Below are positions 11,601-23,823 of a DNA stretch of 64,000 nucleotides, piece by piece. Source of the stretch: Hydractinia symbiolongicarpus (taxonomy: Eukaryota > Cnidaria > Hydrozoa > Anthoathecata > Hydractiniidae); contig NC_079887.1 of NCBI RefSeq assembly GCF_029227915.1, positions 1,488,001 to 1,552,000 on the forward strand. The letters run 5' to 3'. The notes below the pieces were generated by a model. The model saw only the letters and a program-made list of their open reading frames with translations. It was not told where the DNA came from and did not search any database. Numbering within the stretch: position 1 is the stretch's first letter; every line of letters starts with the position of its first letter. The position numbers and the translations under genes were made by a program.

Positions 11601-14600
11601 AATGTATGCAAAGAAAGTACCCAGGAAGTAAACTCATTTCCGAACGATTTTTTGAATTATTTTTTCACCACTAAAACGCATGAGACTTGTAGTTTTCAAA
11701 AATGTTTTCATTTTTGATGAGACGCTTAATGAAAGAGGTTTAATCGCCGGAAAACGAAAACCCGCGATTTCCCGTAAATCCTGGGCTTGGCCCGTATAGT
11801 CGAATGTATACAAAGAAAGTACCCTGTGAGTAAACTCATTTCCTGAACGATTTTTTACATTATTTTTTCACCACTAAAACGCATAAGACTTGTAGTTTTT
11901 AAAAATGTTTTCATTTTTGATGAAACGCTGAATAAAACAAGTTTAATCGCCGGCAAACGATAACCCGCGATTTCCCGTAAATCTGGGCATGGCCCGTATA
12001 GTCAAAAGTATACAAAGAAAGTACCCAGGGAGTAAACTCATTTCCCGAACGATTTTTTAAATTATTTTTTCACCACTAAAACGCATGAGACTTGTAGTTT
12101 TTAAAAATGTTTTCATTTTTGATGAGACGCTGAATAAAAGAAGTTTAATCGCCAGCAAACGAAACCTGCGATTTCCCGTAAATCCTGGACTCGGCCCGTA
12201 TAGTCAAAAGTATACAAAGAAAGTACCCAGGGAGTAAACTCATTTCCCAAACGATTTTTTAAATTATTATTTCACCACTAAAGCCCATGAGACTTGTAGT
12301 TTTTAAAAATGTTTTCATTTTTGATGAGACGCTTAATGAAAGTGGTTTAATCGCCAGCAAACGAAAACCCGCGATTTCCCGTAAATCCCGGGCTTGGCCC
12401 GTATAGTCGAATGTATACAAAGAAAGTACCCAGGGAATAAACTCATTTCCCGAACGATTTTTTATATTATTTTTTTACCACTAAACGCATGAGACTTGTA
12501 GTTTTCAAAAATATTTTCATATTTGATGGGACGCTGAATAAAAGAAGTTTAATCGCCGGCAAACGAAGATCCGCCATTTCCCGTAAATCCCGGACTCGGT
12601 CCGTATAGTCAAAAGTATACAAAGAAAGTACCCAGGGAGTAAACTCATTTCCCGAACGATTTTTTAAATTATTTTTTCACCACTAAAACGCATGAGACTT
12701 GTAGTTTTCAAAAATGTTTTCATTTTTGATGAGACGCTTAATGAAAGAGGTTTAATCGCCGGCAAACGAAATCCCGCGTTTTCCCGTAAATCAGGGGCTT
12801 GGCCCGTATAGTCGAATGTATACAAAGAAAGTACCCAGGAAGTAAACTCATTTCCAGAACGATTTTTTGAATTATTTTTTCACCACTAAAACGCATGAGA
12901 CTTGTAGTTTTCAAAAATGTTTTCATTTTTGATGAAACGCTGAATAAAAGAAGTTTAATCGCCGGCAAACGAAAACCCGCGATTTCCCGTAAATCTCGGC
13001 ATGGCCCGTATAGTCAAAAGTATACAAAGAAAGTACCCAGGGAGTAAAATCATTTCCCGAACGATTTTTTAAATTATTTTTTCACCACTAAAACCAATGA
13101 GACTTATAGTTTTTAAAAATGTTTTCATTTTTGATGAGACGCTGAAGAAAAGAAGTTAAATCGCCGGCAAACGAAATCCCGACATTTCCCGTAAACCCCT
13201 GACTCGGCCCGTATAGTCAAAAGTATACAAAGAAATTACCCAGGGAGTAAACTCATTTTCCGAACGATTTTTTAAATTATTTTTTCACCACTACAACGCA
13301 TGAGACTTGTAGTTTTTAAAAATGTTTTCATTTTTGATGAGACGCTGAATAAAAGAAGTTTTTATCGCCGGCAAACGAAAACCCGCGACTTCCCGTAAAT
13401 CCCGGACTCCGCCCGTATAGTCAAAAGTATACAAAGAAAGTACCCAGGGAGTAAACTCATTTCGCGAACGATTTTTTAAATTATATTTTCACAACTAAAA
13501 CGCATGAGATTTGTAGTTTTCAAAAATGTTTTCATTTTTGATGAGACGCTGAATGAAAGAAGTTTAATCGCCGGCAAACGAAAACCTGCGATTTCCCGTA
13601 AATCCTGGACTCGGCCCGTATAGTCAAAAGTATACAAAGAAAGTACCCAGGGGGTAAACTCATTTCCCGAACGATTTTTTAAATTATTATTTCACCACTA
13701 AAGCCCATGAGACTTGTAGTTTTTAAAAATGTTTTCATTTTTGATGAGACGCTGATTAAAAGAAGTTTAATCGCCGGCAAACGAAAACCCGCCATTTCCC
13801 GTAAACCCTGGACTCGGCCTGTTTAATCAAAAGTATACAAAGAAAGTACCCAGGGAGTAAACTCATTTCCCGAACGATTTTTTAAATTATTTTTTCACCA
13901 CTAAAACGCATGAGACTTGTAGTTTTCAAAAATGTTTTCATTTTTGATGAAACGCTGAATAAAAGAAGTTTAATCGCCGGCAAACGAAAACCCGCGATTT
14001 CCCGTAAATCTCGGCATGGCCCGTATAGTCAAAAGTATACAAAGAAAGTACCCAGAGAGTAAACTCATTTCCCGAACGATTTTTTAAATTATTTTTTCAC
14101 CACTAAAACCAATGAGACTTATAGTTTTTAAAAATGTTTTCATTCTTGATGAGACGCTGAAAAAAAGAAGTTAAATCGCCGGCAAACGAAAACCCGCCAT
14201 TTCCCGTAAACCCCTGACTCGGCCCGTATAGTCAAAAGTATACAAAGAAATTACCCAGGGAGTAAACTCATTTTCCGAACGATTTTTTAAATTATTTTTT
14301 CACCACTACAACGCATGAGACTTGTAGTTTTCAAAAATGTTTTCATTTTTGATGAGACGCTGAATGAAAGAAGTTTAATCGCCGGCAAACGAAAACCTGC
14401 GATTTCCCGTAAATCCCGGACTCGGCCGTATAGTCAAAAGTATACAAAGAAAGTACCCAGGGGGTAAACTCATTTCCCGAACGATTTTTTAAATTATATT
14501 TTCACCACTAAAACGCATGAGACTTGTAGTTTTCAAAAATGTTTTCATTTTTGATGAGACGCTGAATGAAAGAAGTTTAATCGCCGGCAAACGAAAACCT

Positions 14601-14757
14601 GCGATTTCCCGTAAATCCCGGACTCGGCCCGTATAGTCAAAAGTATACAAAGAAAGTACCCAGGGGGTAAACTCATTTCCCGAACGATTTTTTAAATTAT
14701 TATTTCACCACTAAAGCCCATGAGACTTGTAGTTTTTAAAAATGTTTTCATTTTTGA
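8436..14757 (+). repeat. 18-mer HOR, 3649 bp, one full and one partial copy
   Basis: The class order is G F K L J D I A H J D A A H K L M J at 8436-12084. The second copy starts at 12085 and follows the same order for 13 monomers to about 14757, where an H monomer is expected but a J-type monomer is found. The displacement is 3649 bp, falling to 3648 after a single-base loss at about 14427 (CTCGGCCGTATAG). The segment about 3660-4815 also matches about 8124-9279, displaced by 4464 bp, and shares the rare GGACTCGGTCCG. Confidence 0.88.
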
Positions 14758-17446
14758 TGAAACGCTGAATAAAAGAAGTTTAATCGCCGGAAAACGAAAA
14801 CCCGCGATTTCCCGTAAATCTCGGTATGGCCCGTATAGTCAAAAGTATACAAAGAAAGTACCCAGAGAGTAAACTCATTTCCCGAACGATTTTTTAAATT
14901 ATTATTTCACCACTAAAGCCCATGAGACTTGTAGTTTTTAAAAATGTTTTCATTTTTGATGAGACGCTTAATGAAAGTGGTTTAATCGCCAGCAAACGAA
15001 AACCCGCGATTTCCCGTAAATCCTGGGCTTGGCCCGTATAGTCGAATGTTTACAAAGAAAGTACCCTGTGAGTAAACTCATTTCCAAAACGATTTTTTAA
15101 ATTATCTTTTCACCACTAAAACGCATGAGACTTGTAGTTTTCAAAAATGTTTTCATATTTGATGAGACGCTTAATGAAAGAGGTTTAATCACCGGCAAAC
15201 GAAATCCCGCGATTTCCCGTAAATCCCGGGCTTGGCCCGTATAGTCGAATGTATACAAAGAAAGTACCTAGGGAGTAAACTCATTTCCCGAACGATTTTT
15301 TAATTTTTTTTTTCACCACTAAAACGCATGAGACTTTTAGTTTTTAAAAATGTTTTCATTTTTGATGAGACGCTGAACAAAAGAAGTTTAATCGCCGGCA
15401 AACGAAAACCCGCCATTTCCCGTAAACCCCGGACTCGGCCCGTATAGTCAAAAGTATACAAAGAAATTACCCAGGGAGTAAACTCATTTTTCGAACGATT
15501 TTTTAAATTATTTTTTCACCACTACAACGCATGAGACTTGTAGTTTTCAGAAATGTTTTCATTTTTGATGAGACGCTTAATGAAAGTGGTTTAATCGCCA
15601 GCAAACGAAAACCCGCGATTTCCCGTAAATCCCGGGTTTGGTCCGTATAGTCGAATGTATACAAAGAAAGTACCCTGTGAGTAAACTCATTTCCCGAACG
15701 TTTTTTTAAATTATTTTTTCACCACTAAAACGCATGAGACTTGTAGTTTTTAAAAATGTTTTCATTTTTGATGAGACGCTGAATAAAAGAAGTTTAATCG
15801 CCGGCAAACGAAAACCTGCAATTTCCGTAAATCCCGGACTCGGCCCGTATAGTAAAGAAAGTACCCGGGATGTAAACTCATTTCCCGAACGATTTTTTAA
15901 ATTATTATTTCACCACTAAAACCCATGAGACTTGTAGTTTTCAGAAATGTTTTCATTTTTGATGAGACGCTTAATGAAAGTGGTTTAATCGCCAGCAAAC
16001 TAAAACCCGCGATTTTCCGTAAATCCCGGGCTTGGGCCGTATAGTCAAATGTATACAAAGAAAGTACCCTGTGAGTAAACTCATTTCCAAAACGATTTTT
16101 TAAATTATCTTTTCACCACTAAAACGCATGAGACTTGTAGTTTTCAGAAATGTTTTCATTTTTGATGAGACGCTTAATGAAAGTGGTTTAATCGCCAGCA
16201 AACGAAACCCCGCGATTTCCCGTAAATCCCGGACTTGGCCCGTATAGTCGAATGTTTACAAAGAAAGTACCCTGTGAGTAAACTCATTTCCAAAACGATT
16301 TTTTAAATTATCTTTTCACCACTAAAACGCATGAGACTTGTAGTTTTTAAAAATGTTTTCATTTTTGATGAGACGCTGAATAAAAGAAGTTTAATTGCCG
16401 GCAAACGAAAACCCGCCATTTCCCGTAAACCCCGGACTCGGCCCGTATAGTCAAAAGTATACAAAGAAATTACCCAGGGAGTAAACTCATTTTTCGAACG
16501 ATTTTTTAAATTATTTTTTCACCACTACAACGCATGAGACTTGTAGTTTTTAAAAATGTTTTCATTTTTGATGAGACGCTGAATAAAAGAAGTTTAATCG
16601 CCGGCAAACGAAAACCCGCCATTTCCCGTAAATCCCGGGCTTGGCCCGTATAGTCGAATGTATACAAAGAAAGTACCCTGTGAGAAAACTCATTTCCCGA
16701 ACGATTTTTTAAATTATTTTTTCACCACTAAAACGCATGAGACTTGTAGTTTTCAGAAATGTTTTCATTTTTGATGAGACGCTTAATGAAAGTGGTTTAA
16801 TCGCCAGCAAACGAAAACCCGCGATTTCCCGTGAATCCCGGGCTTGGCCCGTATAGTCGAATGTATACAAAGAAAGTACCTTGTGAGTAAACTCATTTCC
16901 AAAACGATTTTTTAAATTATCTTTTCACCACTAAAACGCATGAGACTTGTAGTTTTCAGAAATGTTTTCAATTTTGATGAGACGCTGAAAGAAAGAAGTT
17001 AAATCGCCGGCAAACGAAAACCCGCCATATCCCATAAACCCCTGACTCGGCCCGTATAGTCAAAAGTATACAAAGAAATTACCCAGGGAGTAAACTCATT
17101 TTCCGAACGATTTTTTAAATTATTTTTTCACCACTACAACGCATGAGACTTGTAGTTTTTAAAAATGTTTTCATTTTTGATGAGACGCTGAATAAAAGAA
17201 GTTTAATCGCCGGCAAACGAAAACCCGCCATTTCCCGCAAACCCCGGACTCGGCCCGTATAGTCAAAAGTATACAAAGAAAGTACCCTGTGAGTAAACTC
17301 ATTTCCAAAACGATTTTTTAAATTATCTTTTCACCACTAAAACGCATGAGACTTGTAGTTTTCAAAAATGTTTTCATTTTTGATGAGACGCTGAATAAAA
17401 GAAGTTTAATCGCCGGCAAACGAAAACCCGCGATTTCCCGTAAATC

Positions 17447-17461
17447 ACGGGCTTTGCCCGT
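17447..17461 (+). other. Perfect hairpin variant ACGGGC-TTT-GCCCGT
   Basis: In this monomer the B/F-type inverted repeat is extended to six base pairs with a TTT loop by two changes (C to A at the outer stem, G to T in the loop). The copy at 19880-19894 is its 2433-bp HOR partner. Confidence 0.7.
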
Positions 17462-17548
17462 ATAGTCGAATGTATACAAAGAAAGTACCCTGTGAGTAAA
17501 CTCATTTCCCGAACGATTTTTTAAATTATTTTTTCACCACTAAAACGC

Positions 17549-17751
17549 ATGAGACTTGTAGTTTTCAGAAATGTTTTCATTTTTGATGAGACGCTTAATG
17601 AAAGTGGTTTAATCGCCAGCAAACGAAAACCCGCGATTTCCCGTAAATCCCGGGCTTGGCCCGTATAGTCGAATGTTTACAAAGAAAGTACCCTGTGAGT
17701 AAACTCATTTCCAAAACGATTTTTTAAATTATCTTTTCACCACTAAAACGC
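17549..17751 (+). repeat. Representative class F monomer
   Basis: Diagnostics are GCTTAATGAAAGTGG, ATCGCCAGCAAACG, CCCGGGCTTGGCCCG, GTCGAATGTTTAC, TACCCTGTGAG, CATTTCCAAAACG and ATTATCTTTTCACC. The class is frequent from 14.9 to 58 kb and almost always follows class G or another F outside sub-array 3. A sub-form has CGATCTCCCGTAAATACC. Confidence 0.88.
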
Positions 17752-17953
17752 ATGAGACTTGTAGTTTTCAAAAATGTTTTCATTTTTGATGAGACGCTGA
17801 ATAAAAAAAGTTTAATCGCCGGCAAACGAAAACCCGCGATTTACCGTAAGCCCCTGCTCGACCCGTATAGTCAAAAGTATACAGAGAAAGTACCCAGGGA
17901 GTAAACTCATTTCCCGAACGATTTTTTAAATTATTTTTTCACCACTAAAACGC
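17752..17953 (+). repeat. Representative class N monomer
   Basis: Recognised by GAATAAAAAAAG, GATTTACCGTAAGCCCC, TGCTCGACCCG and GTATACAGAG. Only three copies were found, at 17752, 18562 and 20185. They make good markers for the duplications in this region. Confidence 0.88.
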
Positions 17954-20900
17954 ATGAGACTTGTAGTTTTCAGAAATGTTTTCATTTTTGATGAGACGCT
18001 TAATGAAAGTGGTTTAATCGCCAGCAAACGAAACCCCGCGATTTCCCGTAAATCCCGGACTTGGCCCGTATAGTCGAATGTTTACAAAGAAAGTACCCTG
18101 TGAGTAAACTCATTTCCAAAACGATTTTTTAAATTATCTTTTCACCACTAAAACGCATGAGACTTGTAGTTTTCAAAAATGTTTTCATTTTTGATGAGAC
18201 GCTGAATAAAAGAAGTTTAATCGCCGGCAAACGAAAACCCGCCATTTCCCGTAAACCCCGGACTCGACCCGTATAGTCAAAAGTATACAGAGAAAGTACC
18301 CAGGGAGTAAACTCATTTCCCGAACGATTTTTTATATTATTTTTTTACCACTAAACGCATGAGACTTGTAGTTTTCAAAAATATTTTTATATTTGATGGG
18401 ACGCTGAATAAAAGAAGTTTAATCGCCGGCAAACGAAGATCCGCGATTTCCCGTAAATCCTGGACTCGGCCCGTATAGTCAAAAGTGTACAAAGAAAGTA
18501 CCCTGTGAGTAAACTCATTTCCCGAACGATTTTTTAAATTATCTTTTCACCACTAAAACGCATGAGACTTGTAGTTTTCAAAAATGTTTTCATTTTTGAT
18601 GAGACGCTGAATAAAAAAAGTTTAATCGCCGGCAAACGAAAACCCGCGATTTACCGTAAGCCCCTGCTCGACCCGTATAGTCAAAAGTATACAGAGAAAG
18701 TACCCAGGGAGTAAACTCATTTCCCGAACGATTTTTTAAATTATTTTTTCACCACTAAAACGCATGAGACTTGTAGTTTACAGAAATGTTTTCATTTTTG
18801 ATGAGACGCTTAATGAAAGTGGTTTAATCGCCAGCAAACGAAACCCCGCGATTTCCCGTAAATCCCGGACTTGGCCCGTATAGTCGAATGTTTACAAAGA
18901 AAGTACCCTGTGAGTAAACTCATTTCCAAAACGATTTTTTAAATTATCTTTTCACCACTAAAACGCATGAGACTTGTAGTTTTCAAAAATGTTTTCATTT
19001 TTGATGAGACGCTGAATAAAAGAAGTTTAATCGCCGGCAAACGGAAAACCCGCCATTTCCCGTAAACCCCGGACTCGACCCGTATAGTCAAAAGTATACA
19101 GAGAAAGTACCCAGGGAGTAAACTCATTTCCCGAACGATTTTTTATATTATTTTTTTACCACTAAAAGCATGAGACTTGTAGTTTTCAAAAATATTTTTA
19201 TATTTGATGGGACGCTGAATAAAAGAAGTTTAATCGCCGGCAAACGAAGATCCGCGATTTCCCGTAAATCCCGGACTCGGCCCGTATAGTCAAAAGTGTA
19301 CAAAGAAAGTACCCAGGGAGTAAACTCATTTCCCGAACGATTTTTTAAATTATCTTTTCACCACTAAAACGCATGAGACTTGTAGTTTTCAGAAATGTTT
19401 TCAATTTTGATGAGACGCTGAAAGAAAGAAGTTAAATCGCCGGCAAACGAAAACCAGCCATATCCCATAAACCCCTGACTCGGCCCGTATAGTCAAAAGT
19501 ATACAAAGAAATTACCCAGGGAGTAAACTCATTTTCCGAACGATTTTTTAAATTATTTTTTCACCACTACAACGCATGAGACTTGTAGTTTTTAAAAATG
19601 TTTTCATTTTTGATGAGACGCTGAATAAAAGAAGTTTAATCGCCGGGAAACGAAAACCCATCATTTCCCGTAAACCCCGGAGTCGGCCCGTATAGTCAAA
19701 AGTATACAAAGAAAGTACCCTGTGAGTAAACTCATTTCCAAAACGATTTTTTAAATTATCTTTTCACCACTAAAACGCATGAGACTTGTAGTTTTCAAAA
19801 ATGTTTTCATTTTTGATGAGACGCTGAATAAAAGAAGTTTAATCGCCGGCAAACGAAAACCCGCGATTTCCCGTAAATCACGGGCTTTGCCCGTATAGTC
19901 GAATGTATACAAAGAAAGTACCCTGTGAGTAAACTCATTTCCCGAACGATTTTTTAAATTATTTTTTCACCACTAAAACGCATGAGACTTGTAGTTTTCA
20001 GAAATGTTTTCATTTTTGATGAGACGCTTAATGAAAGTGGTTCAATCGCCAGCAAACGAAAACCCGCGATTTCCCGTAAATCCCGGGCTTGGCCCGTATA
20101 GTCGATTGTTTACAAAGAAAGTACCCTGTGAGTAAACTCATTTCCAAAACGATTTTTTAAATTATCTTTTCACCACTAAAACGCATGAGACTTGTAGTTT
20201 TCAAAAATGTTTTCATTTTTGATGAGACGCTGAATAAAAAAAGTTTAATCGCCGGCAAACGAAAACCCGCGATTTACCGTAAGCCCCTGCTCGACCCGTA
20301 TAGTCAAAAGTATACAGAGAAAGTACCCAGGGAGTAAACTCATTTCCCGAACGATTTTTTAAATTATTTTTTCACCACTAAAACGCATGAGACTTGTAGT
20401 TTTCAGAAATGTTTTCATTTTTGATGAGACGCTTAATGAAAGTGGTTTAATCGCCAGCAAACGAAACCCCGCGATTTCCCGTAAATCCCGGACTTGGCCC
20501 GTATAGTCGAATGTTTACAAAGAAAGTACCCTGTGAGTAAACTCATTTCCAAAACGATTTTTTAAATTATCTTTTCACCACTAAAACGCATGAGACTTGT
20601 AGTTTTCAAAAATGTTTTCATTTTTGATGAGACGCTGAATAAAAGAAGTTTAATCGCCGGCAAACGAAAACCCGCCATTTCCCGTAAACCCCGGACTCGA
20701 CCCGTATAGTCAAAAGTATACAGAGAAAGTACCCAGGGAGTAAACTCATTTCCCGAACGATTTTTTATATTATTTTTTTACCACTAAACGCATGAGACTT
20801 GTAGTTTTCAAAAATATTTTTATATTTGATGGGACGCTGAATAAAAGAAGTTTAATCGCCGGCAAACGAAGATCCGCGATTTCCCGTAAATCCCGGACTC

Positions 20901-20994
20901 GGCCCGTATAGTCAAAAGTGTACAAAGAAAGTACCCAGGGAGTAAACTCATTTCCCGAACGATTTTTTAAATTATTTTTTAACCACTAAAACCC

Positions 20995-23823
20995 ATGAGA
21001 CTTTTAGTTTTTAAAAATGTTTTCATTTTTGATGAGACGCTGAAAGAAAGAAGTTAAGTCGCCGGCAAACGAAAACCCGCCTTATCCCATAAACCCCTGA
21101 CTCGGCCCGTATAGTCAAAAGTATACAAAGAAATTACCCAGGGAGTAAACTCATTTTCCGAACGATTTTTTAAATTATTTTTTCACCACTACAACGCATG
21201 AGACTTGTAGTTTTTAAAAATGTTTTCATTTTTGATGAGACGCTGAATAAAAGAAGTTTAATCGCCGGCAAACGAAAACCCGCCATTTCCCGTAAACCCC
21301 GGACTCGGCCCGTATAGTCAAAAGTATACAAAGAAAGTACCCAGGGAGTAAACTCATTTTCCGAACGATTTTTTAAATTATTTTTTCACCACTACAACGC
21401 ATGAGACTTGTAGTTTTCAAAAATGTTTTCATTTTTGATGAGACGCTGAATAAAAGAAGTTTATTCGCACTCAAACGAAAATCCGCGATTTCCCGTAAAT
21501 CCCGGACTCGGCCCGTAAAGTCCAAAGTATACAAAGAAAGTACCCAGGGAGTAAACTCATTTTCCGAACGATTCTTTAAATTATTTTTTCACCACTAAAA
21601 CGCATGAGACTTGCAGTTTTCAAAAATGTTTTCATATTTGATGAGACGCTTAATGAAAGAGGTTTAATCGCCGGCAAACGAAATCCCGCGATTTCCCGTA
21701 AATCCCGGGCTTGGCCCGTATATTCGAATGTATACAAAGAAAGTACCTAGGGAGTGAACTCATTTCCCGAACGATTTTTTAAATTTTTTTTTCACCACTA
21801 TAACGCATGAGACTTGTAGTTTTTAAAAATGTTTTCATTTTTGATGAGACGCTGAATAATAGAAGTTTAATCGCCGGCAAACGAAAACCTGCGACTTCCC
21901 GTAAATCCCGGACTCGGCCCGTATTGTCAAAAGTATACAAAGAAAGTACCCAGGGAGTAAACGCATTTCCCGAACGATTTTTTAAATTATTTTTTCACTA
22001 CTAAAACGCATGAGACTTGTAGTTTTCAAAAATGTTTTCATTTTTGATGAGACGCTGAATAAAAGAAGTTTAATCGCCGGCAAACGAAAACCTGCGATTT
22101 CCCGTAAATCCCGGACTCGGCCCGTATAGTAAAGAAAGTACCCGGGATGTAAACTCATTTCCCGAACGATTTTTTAAAATATTTTTTCACCACTAAAACG
22201 CATGAGACTTGTAGTTTTTAAAAATGTTTTCATTTTTGATGAGACGCTGAAAAAAAGAAGTTATATCGCCGGCAAACGAAATCCCGCCATTTCCCGTAAA
22301 CCCATGACTCGGCCCGTATAGTCAAAAGTATACAAAGAAATTACCCAGGGAGTAAACACATTTCCCGAACGATTTTTTAAATTATTTATTCACCACTACA
22401 ACGCATGAGACTTGTAGTTTTTAAAAATGTTTTCATTTTTGATGAGACGCTGAATAAAAGAAGTTTAATCGCCGGCAAACGAAAACCCGCCATTTCCCGT
22501 AAACCACGGACTCGGCCCGTATAGTCAAAAGTATACAAAGAAAGTACCCAGGGAGTAAACTCATTTTCCGAACGATTTTTTAAATTATTTTTTCACCACT
22601 ACAACGCATGAGACTTGTATTTTTCAAAAATATTTTCATTTTTGATGAGACGCTGAATAAAAGAAGTTTATTCGCACTAAAACGAAAATCCGCGATTTCC
22701 CGTAAATCCCGGACTCGGCCCGTATAGTCCAAAGTATACAAAGAAAGTACCCAGGGAGTAAACGCATTTTCCGAACGATTTTTTAAATTATTTTTTCACC
22801 ACTAAAACGCATGAGACTTGTAGTTTTCAAAAATGTTTTCATATTTGATGAGACGCTTAATGAAAGAGGTTTAATCGCCGGCAAACGAAATCCCGCGATT
22901 TCCCGTAAATCCCGGGCTTGGCCCGTATAGTCGAATGTATACAAAAAAAGTACCTAGGGAGTAAACTCATTTCCCGAACGATTTTTTAATTTTTTTTTTC
23001 ACCACTATAACGCATGAGACTTGTAGTTTTTAAAAATGTTTTCATTTTTGATGAGACGCTGAATAAAAGAAGTTTAATCGCCGGCAAACGAAACCTGCGA
23101 TTTCCCGTAAATCCTGGACTCGGCCCATATAGTCAAAAGTATACAAAGAAAGTACCCAGGGAGTAAACCCATTTTCCGAACGATTTTTTAAATTATTTTT
23201 TCACCACTAAAACGCATGAGACTTGTAGTTTTCAAAAATGTTTTCATATTTGATGAGACGCTTAATGAAAGAGGTTTAATCGCCGGCAAACAAAATCCCG
23301 CGATTTCCCGTAAATCCCGGGCTTGGCCCGTACAGTCGAATGTATACAAAGAAAGTACGTAGGGAGTAAACTCATTTCCCGAACGATTTTTTAATTTTTT
23401 TTTTCACCACTAAAACGCATGAGACTTGTAGTTTTTAAAAATGTTTTCATTTTTGATGAGACGCTGAATAAAAGAAGTTTAATCGCCGGCAAACGAAACC
23501 TGCGATTTCCCGTAAATCCTGGACTCGGCCCGTATAGTCAAAAGTAAACAAAAAAAGTACCCAGGGAGTAAACTCATTTCCCAAACGATTTTTTAAATTA
23601 TTATTTCACCACTAAAGCCCATGAGACTTGTAGTTTTTAAAAATGTTTTTATTTTTGATGAGACGCTTAATGAAAGTGGTTTAATCGCCAGGAAACGAAA
23701 ACCCGCGATTTCCCGTAAATCCCGGGCTTGGCCCGTATAATCGAATGTTTACAAAGAAAGTACCCTGTGAGTAAACTCATTTCCAAAACGATTTTGTAAA
23801 TTATCTTTTCACCACTAAAACGC
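20995..23823 (+). repeat. Sub-array 4: class A/B/C/D/E module with G and F at its end
   Basis: The order is D A E B A C D A E B G B G F, resembling sub-array 1. Most of 22.1-23.4 kb recurs at 28.9-30.1 kb. Shared rare markers are GAAGTTATATCGCC, GACTTGTATTTTTC, GCACTAAAACG, GTAAACCCATTTTCC and TACGTAGGGAG. The displacement is 6885 bp at the first marker and 6682 bp at a later one, so the second copy lacks one A monomer. Confidence 0.82.

Larger units (their letters stand above)
3972..14931 (+). repeat. Sub-array 2: classes F, G, H, I, J, K, L, M
   Basis: About 54 monomers in which classes A1, B and C are nearly absent and a different class set dominates, arranged as an 8-mer and an 18-mer HOR. 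The change at about 3972 is a switch in class composition only: phase, orientation and unit length continue unchanged. Confidence 0.85.
14932..20994 (+). repeat. Sub-array 3: F/N-rich region
   Basis: About 30 monomers dominated by class F, many with GTTTTCAGAAATG in place of GTTTTCAAAAATG, together with N, K and A-like monomers. The last two thirds form a 12-mer HOR. One C-class monomer at 15734 sits alone among F monomers and has lost a base at GCAATTTCCGTAAATC. Confidence 0.85.
16940..20994 (+). repeat. 12-mer HOR, 2433 bp, second copy lacking four monomers
   Basis: First copy 16940-19372, second copy 19373-20994, displaced by exactly 2433 bp over the first eight monomers. Both start with a D-like monomer containing GAAAGAAAGAAG and CATATCCCATAAACCCC. 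The first copy contains a four-monomer block twice (17752-18561 and 18562-19372; 810 and 811 bp, the extra base at AACGGAAAACCC), while the second copy has it once. The 4-mer was therefore gained in one copy or lost in the other after the 2433-bp duplication. Confidence 0.88.
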
